NCBI GenBank assembly: GCA_963971405.1
Contig: OZ020489.1
Location: 19,556,290 to 19,620,289 of the forward strand
Length of the DNA: 64,000 nucleotides
Direction: 5' to 3'
DNA from: Psococerastis gibbosa
Lineage: Eukaryota > Arthropoda > Insecta > Psocodea > Psocidae
Below the pieces are notes generated by a model. It ran no database searches. It had not been told where the DNA came from and saw only the letters and a program-made list of their open reading frames with translations. Numbering within the stretch: position 1 is the first letter of the stretch; each line of letters opens with the position of its first letter. Shown here piece by piece: positions 34,405 through 45,406 of the stretch. Made by a program: the position numbers and the translations under genes.

Positions 34405-34980
34405 CAGTTTAAAGGGCAAATGGGGACACTTTTTTGCGTGAAGTCAAATTTGTGATGAAATATCGTTCGTAGAGCCAAAAATGAGGTGTCATAAACTGGA
34501 GAAAATACTCCTCTTGATGTATAGTCCACGCAAAATGAGAAAAGTATGGACATGGAGTGTTTTGATCCTGTGCAACACTGTAAAAATATTCTTTGCACCA
34601 TTTTGTGTTGCCTTGTTGCATTGGATGCAAGGCATAACAAAAATTGTTCAAAGAATATTTTTACAGTGTTGTACAGGATCAAAACATTCCATGTCCATAC
34701 TTTTCTCATTTTGCGTGGACTATACATTATGTAATCGTCACTCGTCACTACCACCGCTACTACCACTGTTATAGAATTTGATTCGTAAAAAAATAACATG
34801 TCAGGTTGAAGGAGTTTCAAAACTATGGCCACATGTGTATATAATGTCAAAATGAAGAGGAAGATTTCTTCTGCTTTATTATATCTCATTTATGCCTCTA
34901 CGTTTTAAATTTCATGAGAAATTTGACTTTTCACAAAATATGGAAAGTTGGGAGCTCCATTTGCTCTTAATAGGTTATCT
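34405..34980. repeat. Layered palindrome
   Basis: Arms 34521-34612 and 34632-34723 are nearly perfect inverted copies (ATAGTCCACGCAAAATGAGA / TCTCATTTTGCGTGGACTAT). Outer, more diverged arms (GGGCAAATGG...AGTCAAATTTG / CAAATTTGACTT...CATTTGCTC analogues) extend it. Confidence 0.75.
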
Positions 34981-35569
34981 AGAATGGGCTATTAGATGTA
35001 GTCGTTGGATGTTTATCAGTATAAGTACGAGTATATATTCTTATGAGATGTTTAACTATGTTAAAATTATTTAATCTTTTAACAAGTCGTTGGAATTTGA
35101 AGAGATTATAAAAAGTTAGGCCTACCTAAGCTAACTTTGTAACATATCGTCATGAATGATATTTAAAATGTATTTGTTTTTATTAAATGAAGTTTGATCC
35201 TCCCTCATCTATCACGCGATTTCCACCCAAACAAGTTAGACATTACTGTGATTGTACGTATTACACCTTACTGAACCTATGCAATATTAATTAGGCGTGA
35301 TGAACTCCTTGTCAAATTGATCACAGTCAAACTTTTCATTGCATGAACTATTCCATTTTGGTACGATATGCTGTATACCGTACATGCATATTGTATGATG
35401 CAGGTAGAGGCAAAGCGTGATTACTCTTTCAATATGATCCATTGTAATTCAACTTCTGGTAAATATAGTTTGTATATTAAGCATTAATGAATTGCAATAT
35501 GTTGAAGTTGGCTTAGGTAAGAGTATATGGTACTGTATGTGCCATACACGGTATAGACGCGTGTCTGGC

Positions 35570-35900
35570 CCGGCGCGTATTGAACATAGCCCACGTGCAG
35601 CACACGCCCAACCCACGCGTGGAGCTTTCTGTAAAGCACACTATCGAATGAGTTGCCGCACATTCGACCCAGCACACGGCTACCCCAGTCAGTTGTGATC
35701 CACGCCTGGAATCGTTTGTGTTTTACGCACAGATTTCGTGGGCGTGGGTACCATTCCTCTGGAAGTCTGGAATGCCTCTGCTGACTTCACGAAATCTGGG
35801 TCAAAACTGGGTTCAATATGCAGTACTCGATCCATCCCATGGTCTGGGAAGTGCTTGGGTTGGGCGTGTGCTGTGCGTGGGCTGGGCTCAATATGCGCAG
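35570..35900. repeat. GC-rich foldback element
   Basis: GCCCACGTGCAGCACACGCC at the left pairs with GGCGTGTGCTGTGCGTGGGC at the right. The two strands therefore encode the same short peptide pattern AWVGRVL. The composition differs sharply from the AT-rich surroundings. Confidence 0.7.
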
Positions 35901-36004
35901 GGTCTCTCTACCGTCCTTAGCATTATCATCGATAAAGGTGTCAAGTCAGAAATGATGAGAACCAGCGATTCAATACGAATATAGCAAAACCTATATTTTG
36001 TCGC

Positions 36005-36202
36005 TTAGGCGTATATTCCACTGGTCAATATTCCGTCATTTGTGATTTAAAAAAAGTTGAGATTTTTGTTTTAAGGAGACTATTATGTAGATACTTAACT
36101 TATCTATTATATAGTCTTAATAGTCTCCTTAAGACAAAAATATCAACTTTTTTTAATCACAAATGACGGAATATTCACCAGTGGAATACACGCATTAGCC
36201 TT
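36005..36202. mobile_element. Foldback MITE, family E copy 1
   Basis: TTAGGCGTATATTCCACTGG mirrors CCAGTGGAATACACGCATTA. The centre shares AAGGAGACTATTATGTAGAT with the 53267 element. Confidence 0.82.
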
Positions 36203-37140
36203 ATTGGATTCTTGCTAATGGCGACTACACGTTAAAAATTGTATGTTTAGCTATAGGTATTAGCTTGTTTCTGTTAACTTCTTACTAAATTTTCACTTGA
36301 TTCTTGACAGCGTTAAGTTTTTAGATGTACTGTATGATTTAGTTGGGCAATTAGAAACTGTTACTAAATGATTATGACACTAAACTCATTAAAAAACAAT
36401 GGATGTTCTATTCTTTTTATTATTGTAGCATGGGAACCTAAGCAGTTTTCTAATTAACGGTCTCACCACAATTACAAAAAATTATGGAACCTACTGTAAA
36501 TTAATTACTGCGTCAACTGATATGAGGGAATTTTTAGAATAATGAAGTGTGTCATTTTTTAACATTTACTGTATTAACATAATAACAATGTTACATTTTG
36601 CTTAAGCTTATGTTCTGAAATTGCTGCTTAAACTTATGAGGAATATTTTCTATTTTAATTTGAAATCATTTTATATACTGTTACAATATAAACAGCAATT
36701 AGTAATTTTCGTGAGATCTGATCACTTTCAAACTGTCGGATCTTATTTTATTAGCTTCTAAAATTCTGTGCTTATTTGCCCTAACCAAATTAGCTCTTAC
36801 GTTTTTACTTAATTTATGAATTGACGGTTTTACGTATGATAAAAAAGGAAGACATATTTCTTATGAGCATCCTAAAAATTTATTGGAGAAGTAACTTAGG
36901 TTCTACTGGTATATGCAGTATTTATTGATTTCATGAAAAAATGATTTAAAAACCATAATCTGCATTTTGTACATATTGGGACCTCCGCTTATTGGTAAAG
37001 ACCTGCGGGAACATGATAGCATCAATTAATTTATCAGTGAGTTAAATAGTAAAGCGACAATTGATCCAGCGCTAGCACTGCAAACTTTACAAATTGCCTT
37101 GTTCTAACCCAGAAACAATTCAGAACGGTCAGTTCTTTGT
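36203..37140. other. Probable ELOVL 3' UTR and intergenic sequence
   Basis: AT-rich, no repeats recognised. TTTATT at 36921-36926 and 36747-36752 are AATAAA signals on the minus strand. Confidence 0.35.
36921..36926 (-). terminator. Candidate polyadenylation signal, ELOVL
   Basis: AATAAA on the minus strand about 220 bp after the ELOVL stop codon. Confidence 0.35.
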
Positions 37141-37145
37141 AACTA

Positions 37146-37805
37146 TTACAAGCCATTTGTAATATTACTAAAAATCAATTCTTTATAGTCGGAGCTGTTA
37201 TCGTGACAGTCGCCATTGGTCATTCGTGAAGCATTCCTACAGACATTTGCCATAACATGAACTGGCTCAGCCTCATTGCCCATTGCAACTTCTTCAATTA
37301 TTTCTACTTCTACTACATTAATTTCTTGTGTGACTACTTCAGCGAGATTGGTAAATTCGTTAATAGCAACCTCTTCATTTTCTAGATTTTCAATACCTTT
37401 AACAATTTTATTTCTATTTCCATTAGATATACCGTTGGGAATTGTGATGTTTTCTGTATCTTTGACAAGTTTTTCAACGTGTCCGTTTTTCAAAAAACCG
37501 TTAACCCCATCACTAGATATATACCCATTTTTACGCTGCCGGATTTCTGTTCCCTCAGTTCCTGTAAGAACTGTGCTGTCTTTTTCGTCCAATTTGTATT
37601 GCTTTTGTTTAACATTCGATGCATTTTGCTTCGCTAGTAGCTCTTTAGACGAGCGACTACGTTTGTATGATTTGACATAGAAGTCGTTGAACAGGTACAA
37701 AAAGAAGCCCGCGTTTGGTAGTGTGAAGTACAAGGAGAACAGTGGGTAGTCGCACGGGACCCATAAGAGCTGTGCGTTGTGAAGGAATACCAGGAGAAAT
37801 TGAAA
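37146..37805 (-). CDS. ELOVL exon 5 with C-terminal extension
   Basis: [20 protein letters not shown], the last membrane helix and [17 protein letters not shown] complete the domain. The frame then stays open for about 168 acidic and Asn-rich residues to TAA at 37148-37146. Confidence 0.92.
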   Translation of the reverse strand, partial: FQFLLVFLHNAQLLWVPCDYPLFSLYFTLPNAGFFLYLFNDFYVKSYKRSRSSKELLAKQNASNVKQKQYKLDEKDSTVLTGTEGTEIRQRKNGYISSDGVNGFLKNGHVEKLVKDTENITIPNGISNGNRNKIVKGIENLENEEVAINEFTNLAEVVTQEINVVEVEIIEEVAMGNEAEPVHVMANVCRNASRMTNGDCHDNSSDYKELIFSNITNGL

Positions 37806-40800
37806 CTGCAACAACAATTTTTATATTTTCATTTGAAACCTGAGGATGCATTTAACTATGTAGGCATACTTAACTTAAAATCCAAGAATACGGTCCGTTG
37901 TAGCATCTATAATTACGGACTGTAAATGGACTTCCTATCCGGATATAGTGAATTTTCCGGCTCATCCTAACTTCAGGTTGAACTTCGTATTCTTTGTTAT
38001 ATGGAATGGACATATGGACATCTAGGCATTGAGGTACACCATACAAAAACGCATCTCTTTTTGGACTGTTTTCATTTACTTACTTCTCGTTTCTTGTTGT
38101 CACCTACTTTTCTTTATTCAAATTCTCCCAACCTTTAATGAACAAATCCAACGGTTAAGTAACGGTTCACCTGGACTTACCATTTGAAGAACAGTAATGT
38201 ATTTCTTCCACCAAAGATATGGCTGGAGTTTTGGTCCAAATGCAGCCAGCATGTAGTACAAATACATTACGATGTGAACAAAAGAATTAATGGTTCCTAG
38301 AACAATTTAAAGAATCCAATATTGTCGCTGTTTGCAATAGGGTACATATAGGGTGTATGTGTCGAAAATTAAAAAAATTGGAATCCTTTTGGCCAGCCGG
38401 ATGTTTTGCAGAAGGGTATTATGTCAAAAATCAAGAAAAAATCTATTTCAAGCGTAAAAGTTTGAATGTTTGTTGGATGTGAGAGAGAAAACAAATTAAA
38501 CTGTTTTTTGATGCTCCGTTAAAGTTAGGATTTTCTGTCATATACTCTTTATTGCAAAAGGAGCGACGATATATTATTAGTATTCGAATTTCGAAGGCAT
38601 CCCACCTCCCCTAGCTGCTATGTTAAACATCGTATATTAATTTAAATTCACTGCTTGTTCTAAAAGGCAGCCATTTTGGGTTTATGAAAAAAATAGCTTC
38701 ATTCTCCTAAAAAGAACCGGTCCGAGTTTACTCGAACATGCTTTCCAATTTATCAAGTAGTAGCTAGAGAAAATGAGTAATTTCATGGTAAATAGTTTTC
38801 CTATAGTTAAATTTCGGGCATCTTGGGGGGGGGGGGGGGGTTGTCCACCTGACGTCACTGGAGGTGAAGTAAATTCTAGATAGGTCAGACCAACACATTA
38901 CCACACAGCAGGCAGGGGCACACAATGCATTTGACCGTGAATTTTTTTTCAAAAAACATTTTTTTCACGAACACCAAAACGTTTTTTGCGAAAGCAACCT
39001 GTCTGGTTTCGTTACTCAAGTTAACACCTAAAACATGACTGAAGGTAAATCAGCGATCGAAAGGTTTAGCAGATAAATTATTTTTTAGTCATTTTTCATG
39101 AAAATTGAGTTATTTTTTTTTTTTTTACCCCCAGAAGCAAACTATGAAGGGGCAAGCGATCCCCCGCATTTTGTCAACATTAATAACGACTACAGTATAT
39201 GTGAATTTAAAAGAAATCGTAGGAGCCGTTTTTCAGAAATAATTTTTTTAGACGTTTTTTATGAGTTTTTTGAGAATAAAACCCCCCAAATTGAGTTAGC
39301 CCAAATAAAAAAAATTGTCCCGAAGTATGATTTTTGTGAACCTACATGCCGAATTTCATCAAAATTGAATGAGTAGTTTGCCCGGAAATCGACGAATAGA
39401 CAGACAAACAGACAGACATTTCGTAAAAATCACTTTTTTGGGTTCCTGGGACCTCAAAACGTGTAAATCCGTTGAAATCTCAGAATCGAAAATTTCGACC
39501 ATCACAAAGCTTTCCTTCTACTACGTATAAATTGGAAAGCAATAAAAATCACTCGCGCTTACCTACGAAAGTCCCATGTCCTCCTGGGTAATACTTTGTA
39601 CACCCCCATGAAATCATCGGCATGACCGTGTGATGGTACATGTGAAGAAAGGTTATTTGACGTTGTTTTTTGCGCAGTACAAAGAATACTGTGTCGAGAA
39701 GTTCTGTGATCTTTGCCAAGAAGTAGATGTAAACATCTCTTGCCTCCCTCATCGAGTTGGAATTTTCGGTAAAGTCCACTGGATAGCATTGAAAAGAGAA
39801 GTGTGGCCTGAGCCAAAGTCCATCAAGTGACTAAAAATATGGAAGAGACAAGGTTAGCAATTAAACACTGACCATAACACATACACAATTTCTTTTTTAG
39901 ATGTTTTAGTTGAGTAAACCAATTTACTCAAAACAGAAAATGAATATTCTGCGATAAGATGTTTATGCCGAATTTCATCGAAACTCATTGAGTAGTTAAC
40001 ATACAGTCAGCAAAAACGATAACAATCCAGATTTCAAGACCCTCCCAGCAGCAGCAGCAGCCAGCACAACACTCGACCATATTTTATTGCCCCATTATTT
40101 AAACTTCTCTTTTGGGCCGATTACCGCCAGATTATCTGCCAGAACCATAGCCTAGCATACTGTAGACAGTGTCGTGACTGATGGCTGACTTATTTTTGGG
40201 TGATGCATCAGTGCCGTGTTCACCGCAAGTCCGGCCAATTCCTGTCCTTCATTGTTAAGCAACATATATTTCATAAAAATTATTATCGCTGGCCTTAGCA
40301 GCCGGTACGTGATCAGGACCTGATACATTGTTGTATTTATTTTTATTTTTTTATTTTTATTGCATTCCCCATACGTCGCTTTAAATTTGTGGACGTGCTA
40401 TCGAGACCAGGCACGTAGGCAAGGGGGTTAAGAGAGTTCACAACCCCCTGTCCAAATTAAATGCGTATTGGTAAATTTTGTAGTTGAAAAAATAGGTTAG
40501 GTGTTTACACTCCCTTAAAAACAAATCTATACGGTCTCGTGCCTGACCGAGACAGGTGCATGCCAATAGCTTAGCAAAATGAGAAAAATAGTGAATGTTT
40601 CTGCCCCGATGCTGAACCAAAACGTTGGCAAGTTCTTTGAGCCCATATTAAAATCCCTCACTAACTACTTACCTCATAAACAATAAATACGCTTATACAA
40701 ACTTGAAGAAAATTATAAACTATTAATAATTTAGTGAGTTCAAATGGCTTCTTGTCTTGCATCCATTTCGGTCCCCAACTTAAAGTGAAGTAGAGATAAC

Positions 40801-41323
40801 AGCCTAGTATTGTTAGCCCCGGTATTGGTGATTTTATCAAGAACCAGTCGTTTGTTCTAGGATCTGGAATATAAATGAATTAAGTAACATTATGATGTTA
40901 TTCATGTTCGTAACAGAAAAAATCTTCCCACATACAATGTTGAGGCTGTAGCTTAAATTGCTAAATTGCATTATATTTGCATTTATTTCAGAAATACCTT
41001 GCTGGTTTTTATTCATTTTTTATACTGAAATTTTTCCAAATCCGTCTAATCACCAAAAAGTTCTTTTTTTAAATAGGCCTACCCGTATAATGATTTTTTT
41101 TTCTTCAGATAATTAATTCGCATCTGATATGGTTTATTTAACGACTCTTATTTAGGTGTGTATACTTATCATACTGTATCTATCAACGCACCTATACTAC
41201 GCCAATATACCATACGGTTACTTTAATTAAACGTGATAACAAATTTTGGAAGTTCTTACCTGCTAGTTCTATGAAAAGGTGGTTCCAATACTCCGTAACA
41301 GAATTATTGTAAATCGAAGGCAT
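37146..41323 (-). CDS. ELOVL very-long-chain fatty acid elongase (five exons)
   Basis: Exons 41260-41323, 40673-40863, 39563-39830, 38181-38296 and 37146-37805 join in frame to 1,299 nt, or 432 residues. Diagnostic features are [13 protein letters not shown] near residue 22, TELLDT at 127-132, the histidine box HMYHH at 148-152, [12 protein letters not shown] and the TVLQMFQF motif. Multiple hydrophobic segments fit an ER membrane protein. Known family members condense malonyl-CoA with a long acyl-CoA, the first step of elongation. The pattern is closest to the insect ELOVL1/7-like group; substrate length cannot be read. About 168 residues after the canonical end form an acidic, Asn-rich tail not typical of the family. 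The start ATG at 41323-41321 is the first in frame ([13 protein letters not shown]). Confidence 0.93.
38181..38296 (-). CDS. ELOVL exon 4
   Basis: [20 protein letters not shown] and [12 protein letters not shown]; ends phase 0 at GTAAGT. Confidence 0.93.
38708..39543 (+). repeat. Repeat family G, copy 2
   Basis: It starts AAAAAGAACCGGTCCGAG and ends ACGTATAAATTGGAAAGCAA. TGCTTTCCAATTTAT near the left and ATAAATTGGAAAGCA at the right are 15-bp inverted repeats. It contains the CAGACAGACA tract and a G run. It lies in the ELOVL intron between exons 3 and 4, ending 20 bp from exon 3. Confidence 0.85.
39563..39830 (-). CDS. ELOVL exon 3: catalytic histidine box
   Basis: [43 protein letters not shown] and GGHGTFV; ends phase 1 at GTAAGC. 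Confidence 0.94.
40408..40545. mobile_element. 138-bp hAT-type MITE in an ELOVL intron
   Basis: The ends CAGGCACG and CGTGCCTG are inverted. Flanks ATCGAGAC and ACCGAGAC match at 7 of 8 positions, as an aged 8-bp duplication. Confidence 0.75.
40673..40863 (-). CDS. ELOVL exon 2
   Basis: [13 protein letters not shown] through [12 protein letters not shown] and FIVYE, covering the first membrane segments; donor GTAAGT. Confidence 0.92.
41260..41323 (-). CDS. ELOVL exon 1
   Basis: [20 protein letters not shown]; ends phase 1 at GTAAGA. Confidence 0.88.
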
Positions 41324-42280
41324 CTTCGTAAAATTTGTTAAAAGGCTTAGTTTACACGATTAGAATGTTTTTTCTACTATGGTTCACAATCTAATGCTCT
41401 CTCAGGCTACAGCAGGCGCTAGAGGCTCATTATCTGTGGCTTTGCTGCCCCTGTAACAAAGAGAAGCTATTAATTTTACATTGCATACAGTACGATTTTT
41501 ATTATGTTCCGTGTATCATATTACTTTCGGTGGCATATACTGTATATGTCAGTGATTAACGCGAGATACTGTACTGACGTTTCAGAGATTTAAATGAAGT
41601 ACATAAATGAATAAATCTGTAAAGGTTCTAGCGTACTAAATTTTGTTCCTAGTGAACACTGTCAGAATAGTCTATACTTATCATCACGCTTCCTTTGACC
41701 ATGACAAATAAAAAATAAAAATGCAAGCTTTATTTGTGTCTTGAAATATATAATATAGTACATAGTAAAAACTGCTTTCAGGTAAAACCTACAATTTCGT
41801 AGAAATATTTTCAAAAATCCCCAACGGACCCTCCCCCCCCCCTCTTCTCCCCTGGAGTGTAAGTGCACCCTTAGACAAAAAAACAAACCTAAATCGTCAC
41901 CTCCACGAGTCACAAACTATGTATTGTAGTTTTATTGTAACCTGCCTATAATATCCCACAACTTGGAAAAAAGGGATTCCATGATCACTGCTGGGAGGAG
42001 GCCCCATCATGTCTGAGCTAAAAAACTCAATCCGCCCCTGACTTTGACACTTCAGATATTTCAGCCGGACCGCATCACGACCGCTCATTGTGCACCGTGT
42101 CGTGATATAACCTAAATTCTGCCTGTTAACCCTTGCATGAATTGTCGACGTACAAGACTCATCCCATGTTTTGACGTGTGTCCATGTCTTTAGTCTTTGC
42201 TACTGTCTTGTAAGTCATCGAATACTCATTTACAAAACTTGTCATTTGGGAAGGGGACAGATGTCAGTCTTTATAGAATT
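41324..42280. other. Upstream of ELOVL; no further gene seen
   Basis: Probable 5' UTR and promoter region on the minus strand, not resolved. A C-run and ATCCGCCCCTGAC at about 42033 suggest a decayed hAT-type end. Confidence 0.3.
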
Positions 42281-42319
42281 TAGGGTCTGGGTGGCGCGCT
42301 GCCCCCGCGCTAAAGCTGT

Positions 42320-42400
42320 TACTCAACTGGCGGAATGGTCGCGAAATTAGCACGAAGTGTTGGGGTTCGTGCCGACCTTATCCCTGGCATCACGTCGTTG
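42320..42400 (+). repeat. tRNA-like SINE head
   Basis: TGGCGGAATGG (42328-42338) fits an A box and GGTTCGTGCC (42364-42373) a B box, at tRNA-like spacing. No folded tRNA is visible. Confidence 0.45.
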
Positions 42401-42607
42401 TTCGCTTTCTCTGTTAAATTACTCTATTAAAATGACAAAATATGGAAAGAAAAGGGGAAGCCGACACTTAACTGAAATTGCCACCTGCCAGCACTGAACG
42501 CTGCCTCCTGCTGCTGTTTTATTGCGCTACGGACAAAATCAAATTACACAGGCATAATATTGATCGTAGATCTAACATCACTCATGTGACAGAAGAACAA
42601 TATTTGG

Positions 42608-42640
<33 letters not shown>

Positions 42641-42715
42641 TCTTTATTGAAAAAAAATATGTACAATAGATATAGCGAGATTAGGGCCTATGGCCCTCTC
42701 TTACACCTAACTGGA
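42608..42715 (-). repeat. SINE/LINE tail with (ATT)n
   Basis: An (AAT)n run is followed by GTCTTTATTG and a block AGCGAGATTAGGGCCTATGG related to the body of SINE family C. Confidence 0.5.
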
Positions 42716-43287
42716 CATATGAACGATAGTTTAATTGAATTATAATTTTGTAAACTTCATTCATACAGAATATCAGTTATACCTTCCATTCAAGATAACA
42801 GTCACATTAAAAAATTCACATTCGCTACCATCTACGTTCACACTCTTATTTTCGCACACATTCACATTCAGACTTGTCCTGAGAATGATATGCAGAATGT
42901 GTGGCTATCACTGCCTCGCTGATATCAATTGGTCACGGTTTTTATTCAAAACCAAAACTTGGCTTGGGACAGCAAAATTTGGGTTTTGTTGCTCTAATTA
43001 ACCCTCTTTTGGGTTCCTGGGACCCCAAAGCGTGTAAATCCACTGAAATCTCGAAATCTAAAATTGTGACCATCACAATGCTTCTATTATACTACGTATT
43101 ACTTTATTAACTAGGAAAACAAAAACACCGTGGCACGACATACTGTATACACGCAGACACTCTAGTGATGGGGCCTTTGCAAAATTTCCAAAATGATCCA
43201 AATCCAAATATTATTCTGGACGCAAATTCGCTAATGTTGAGACTTGATCATTAGATCAGTTATAACCTATTACCGGCGATTGCTTTC

Positions 43288-43674
43288 TTAAGAGTGTACA
43301 GCCCATAGGAAATTGGCAGCCCGAAATTTAAAACATTTTATTTCTTATTTAATTAACTAAGCATGTTATTAAAGATTTGGCTCATCAAAGTTGTAGAGGA
43401 CTACTTACTTCATGCATCATATTATAAGGTATTTTTAGTTTTCGAAATAGCCTAGTAGTTTTTTTATAAAATCGATTATACGCGAAAAGTTATTGTTTAT
43501 AAAATATTTCCATGTTTCTGCAAAAACTACCATTTCGAAAATTAAAAATATCTTATAATATGATGCATGAAGTTGTCTTCTACAACTTTGATGAGCCAAA
43601 TCTTTAATAACGTGCTTAGTTAATTAAATAAAAAATAAAAAGTATTGGGCTGCCAATTTCCTACGGGTTCTTAA
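43288..43674. mobile_element. Long palindromic MITE, family D, copy 4
   Basis: Same subfamily as the 372-780 copy, starting TTAAGAGTGTACAGCCC. The right end is shortened (CCTACGGGTTCTTAA). TTAA is present at both edges. Confidence 0.8.
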
Positions 43675-44578
43675 AATGCACGCAATAATAAGACAGAGAA
43701 TGCGAAATAGAGCATTCGTTTTAACTAATTTCTAAAATAAATTGCCTACCTAATGTAATAATTTATTCATAACAACGACGCAACGCAATTCTCAAGATAA
43801 AAGTAATTTGCAGAGTCTTTATTAACATATGGACTTTCATTATATTTTAGAGATATAAAACTCTGCCGAAAATGGCAAATTTTGTGCCCCGCGTGAATCA
43901 TTCATTCAAGAGAGCCGGCACCTTTTGTGCAGAATTATTTGATCAATTTCGCACCTACATAAAAAATCTTAGGCTATAAGTAATTGAAACTGAGTTCTTT
44001 ATATCGGCTACTCGGTCGATTAGTGAAAGATTTTTTCTTAACCATAATTTTCAAGGTTCAGAGCAAACAACAACAAACCAGCCTATGTAACTTTCACCAC
44101 GTCGTTTTTATAAGATAAACAAACTGACAATTCTGGTATCCCCTAAAAAAAACTCCGTTCACCGCATTAATTCGAAGATGCTGGTAGCCTATACGGTACT
44201 CGTAGTTGTCCGTCCTTGGAAAATTCAGTCAATCGCCTCTTGAAGCTGTCCTGAGCGGCACGAGAAGGCTTTCGATGGTTAAGTAAGCATTACATCAGCT
44301 GGTAACACAATGCTGCAAACCTCCTCTTGTTTGATGTAACTGCCTTTAGTTGTTGCAACCAGGAGTTGGTTGCTTGTTGTACATATTTGATACCGTAACT
44401 TAAGATTAATGTTCTATGACACGCAGCATGCTGAGGTACTTAGTCTCACCGGAGTGACGTTTCTTAATTGATGAATAAGCTAATGAGGAAGATCCCCTTA
44501 ATAGATTGATTTGGTCTTTTAGAAGGTCAATGGACTACGTAATACCAAATAAAAGTAGAAGAATGGTTACAACGTTTT
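43675..44578. other. No gene seen
   Basis: AT-rich sequence without recognised exons or repeats. Confidence 0.3.
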
Positions 44579-45406
44579 TGCTATCCAATTTGTGATGGTC
44601 GAAATTTTCGATTCCGAGATTTCAACGGATTTACACGTTTTGAGGTCCCAGGAACCCAAAAAAGTGGTTTTTACGATATGTCTGTCTGTCGCTCATCTGT
44701 CTGTATGTCTGTCTGTTCATCGATTTCCGGGCAAACAACTCGGCCGATTTTGATGAAAATTTGCATATAGGTTCACATACCTCGAGACCATTTTTTTTAT
44801 TTTGGGCTAACTCAATTTGGTGGGTTTTATTCTCAAAAAACTCCAAAAAAACGTCTAAAAAAATTATTTCTCAAAAACGGCTCCAACGATTTCTTTTAAA
44901 TTCACATATATTGTATTCGTTATTAATGTTAACAAAATGCGGGGGGTCGCTTGCCACTTGATAGTTTGCGTCTGGGGGTAAAAAAAAAATAAAAATAACT
45001 CAATTTTCATGAAAAATGACTAAAAAATAATTTTTCTGCGGAGCCTTTCTATCGATGATTTCTACCTTCAGGTATGTTTTAGGTGTCCAATAGGGTAATA
45101 AAAACGGACAGGTTGCATTCCCAAAAAAAAGTCTGCTTCTGTGCAAAAAATTATTTTTTGAGAAATTATGGAAAATTCACGCTCCAAAACATTACATTAC
45201 TACTGTTAAAATGTATTGGTCTGTTAGTTCCAGAATATGCAATTAAGTTTTAAGGGGTTTGTAATTAATTGAGGTGGACCCCCCCCCCCCTCGAGGGATC
45301 TGAAATTTAACCATAGGGAAATTATTTCCTATGAAATTACACATGTCTATATCTACTAATTTATAAATTGGAAAGCATGTTCGAGTAAACTCGGACCGGT
45401 TCTTTT
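44579..45406 (-). repeat. Repeat family G, copy 3
   Basis: The reverse orientation of copy 2: GATTTCAACGGATTTACACG, the GTCTGTCTG tract, CTTCTGGGGGTAAAA, and the end GTTCGAGTAAACTCGGACCG. Confidence 0.85.

Noticed and set aside
34404-34889. 161-codon minus-strand frame
   Set aside because: It lies entirely inside the layered palindrome and its mirror frame exists on the other strand. No domain is recognisable.
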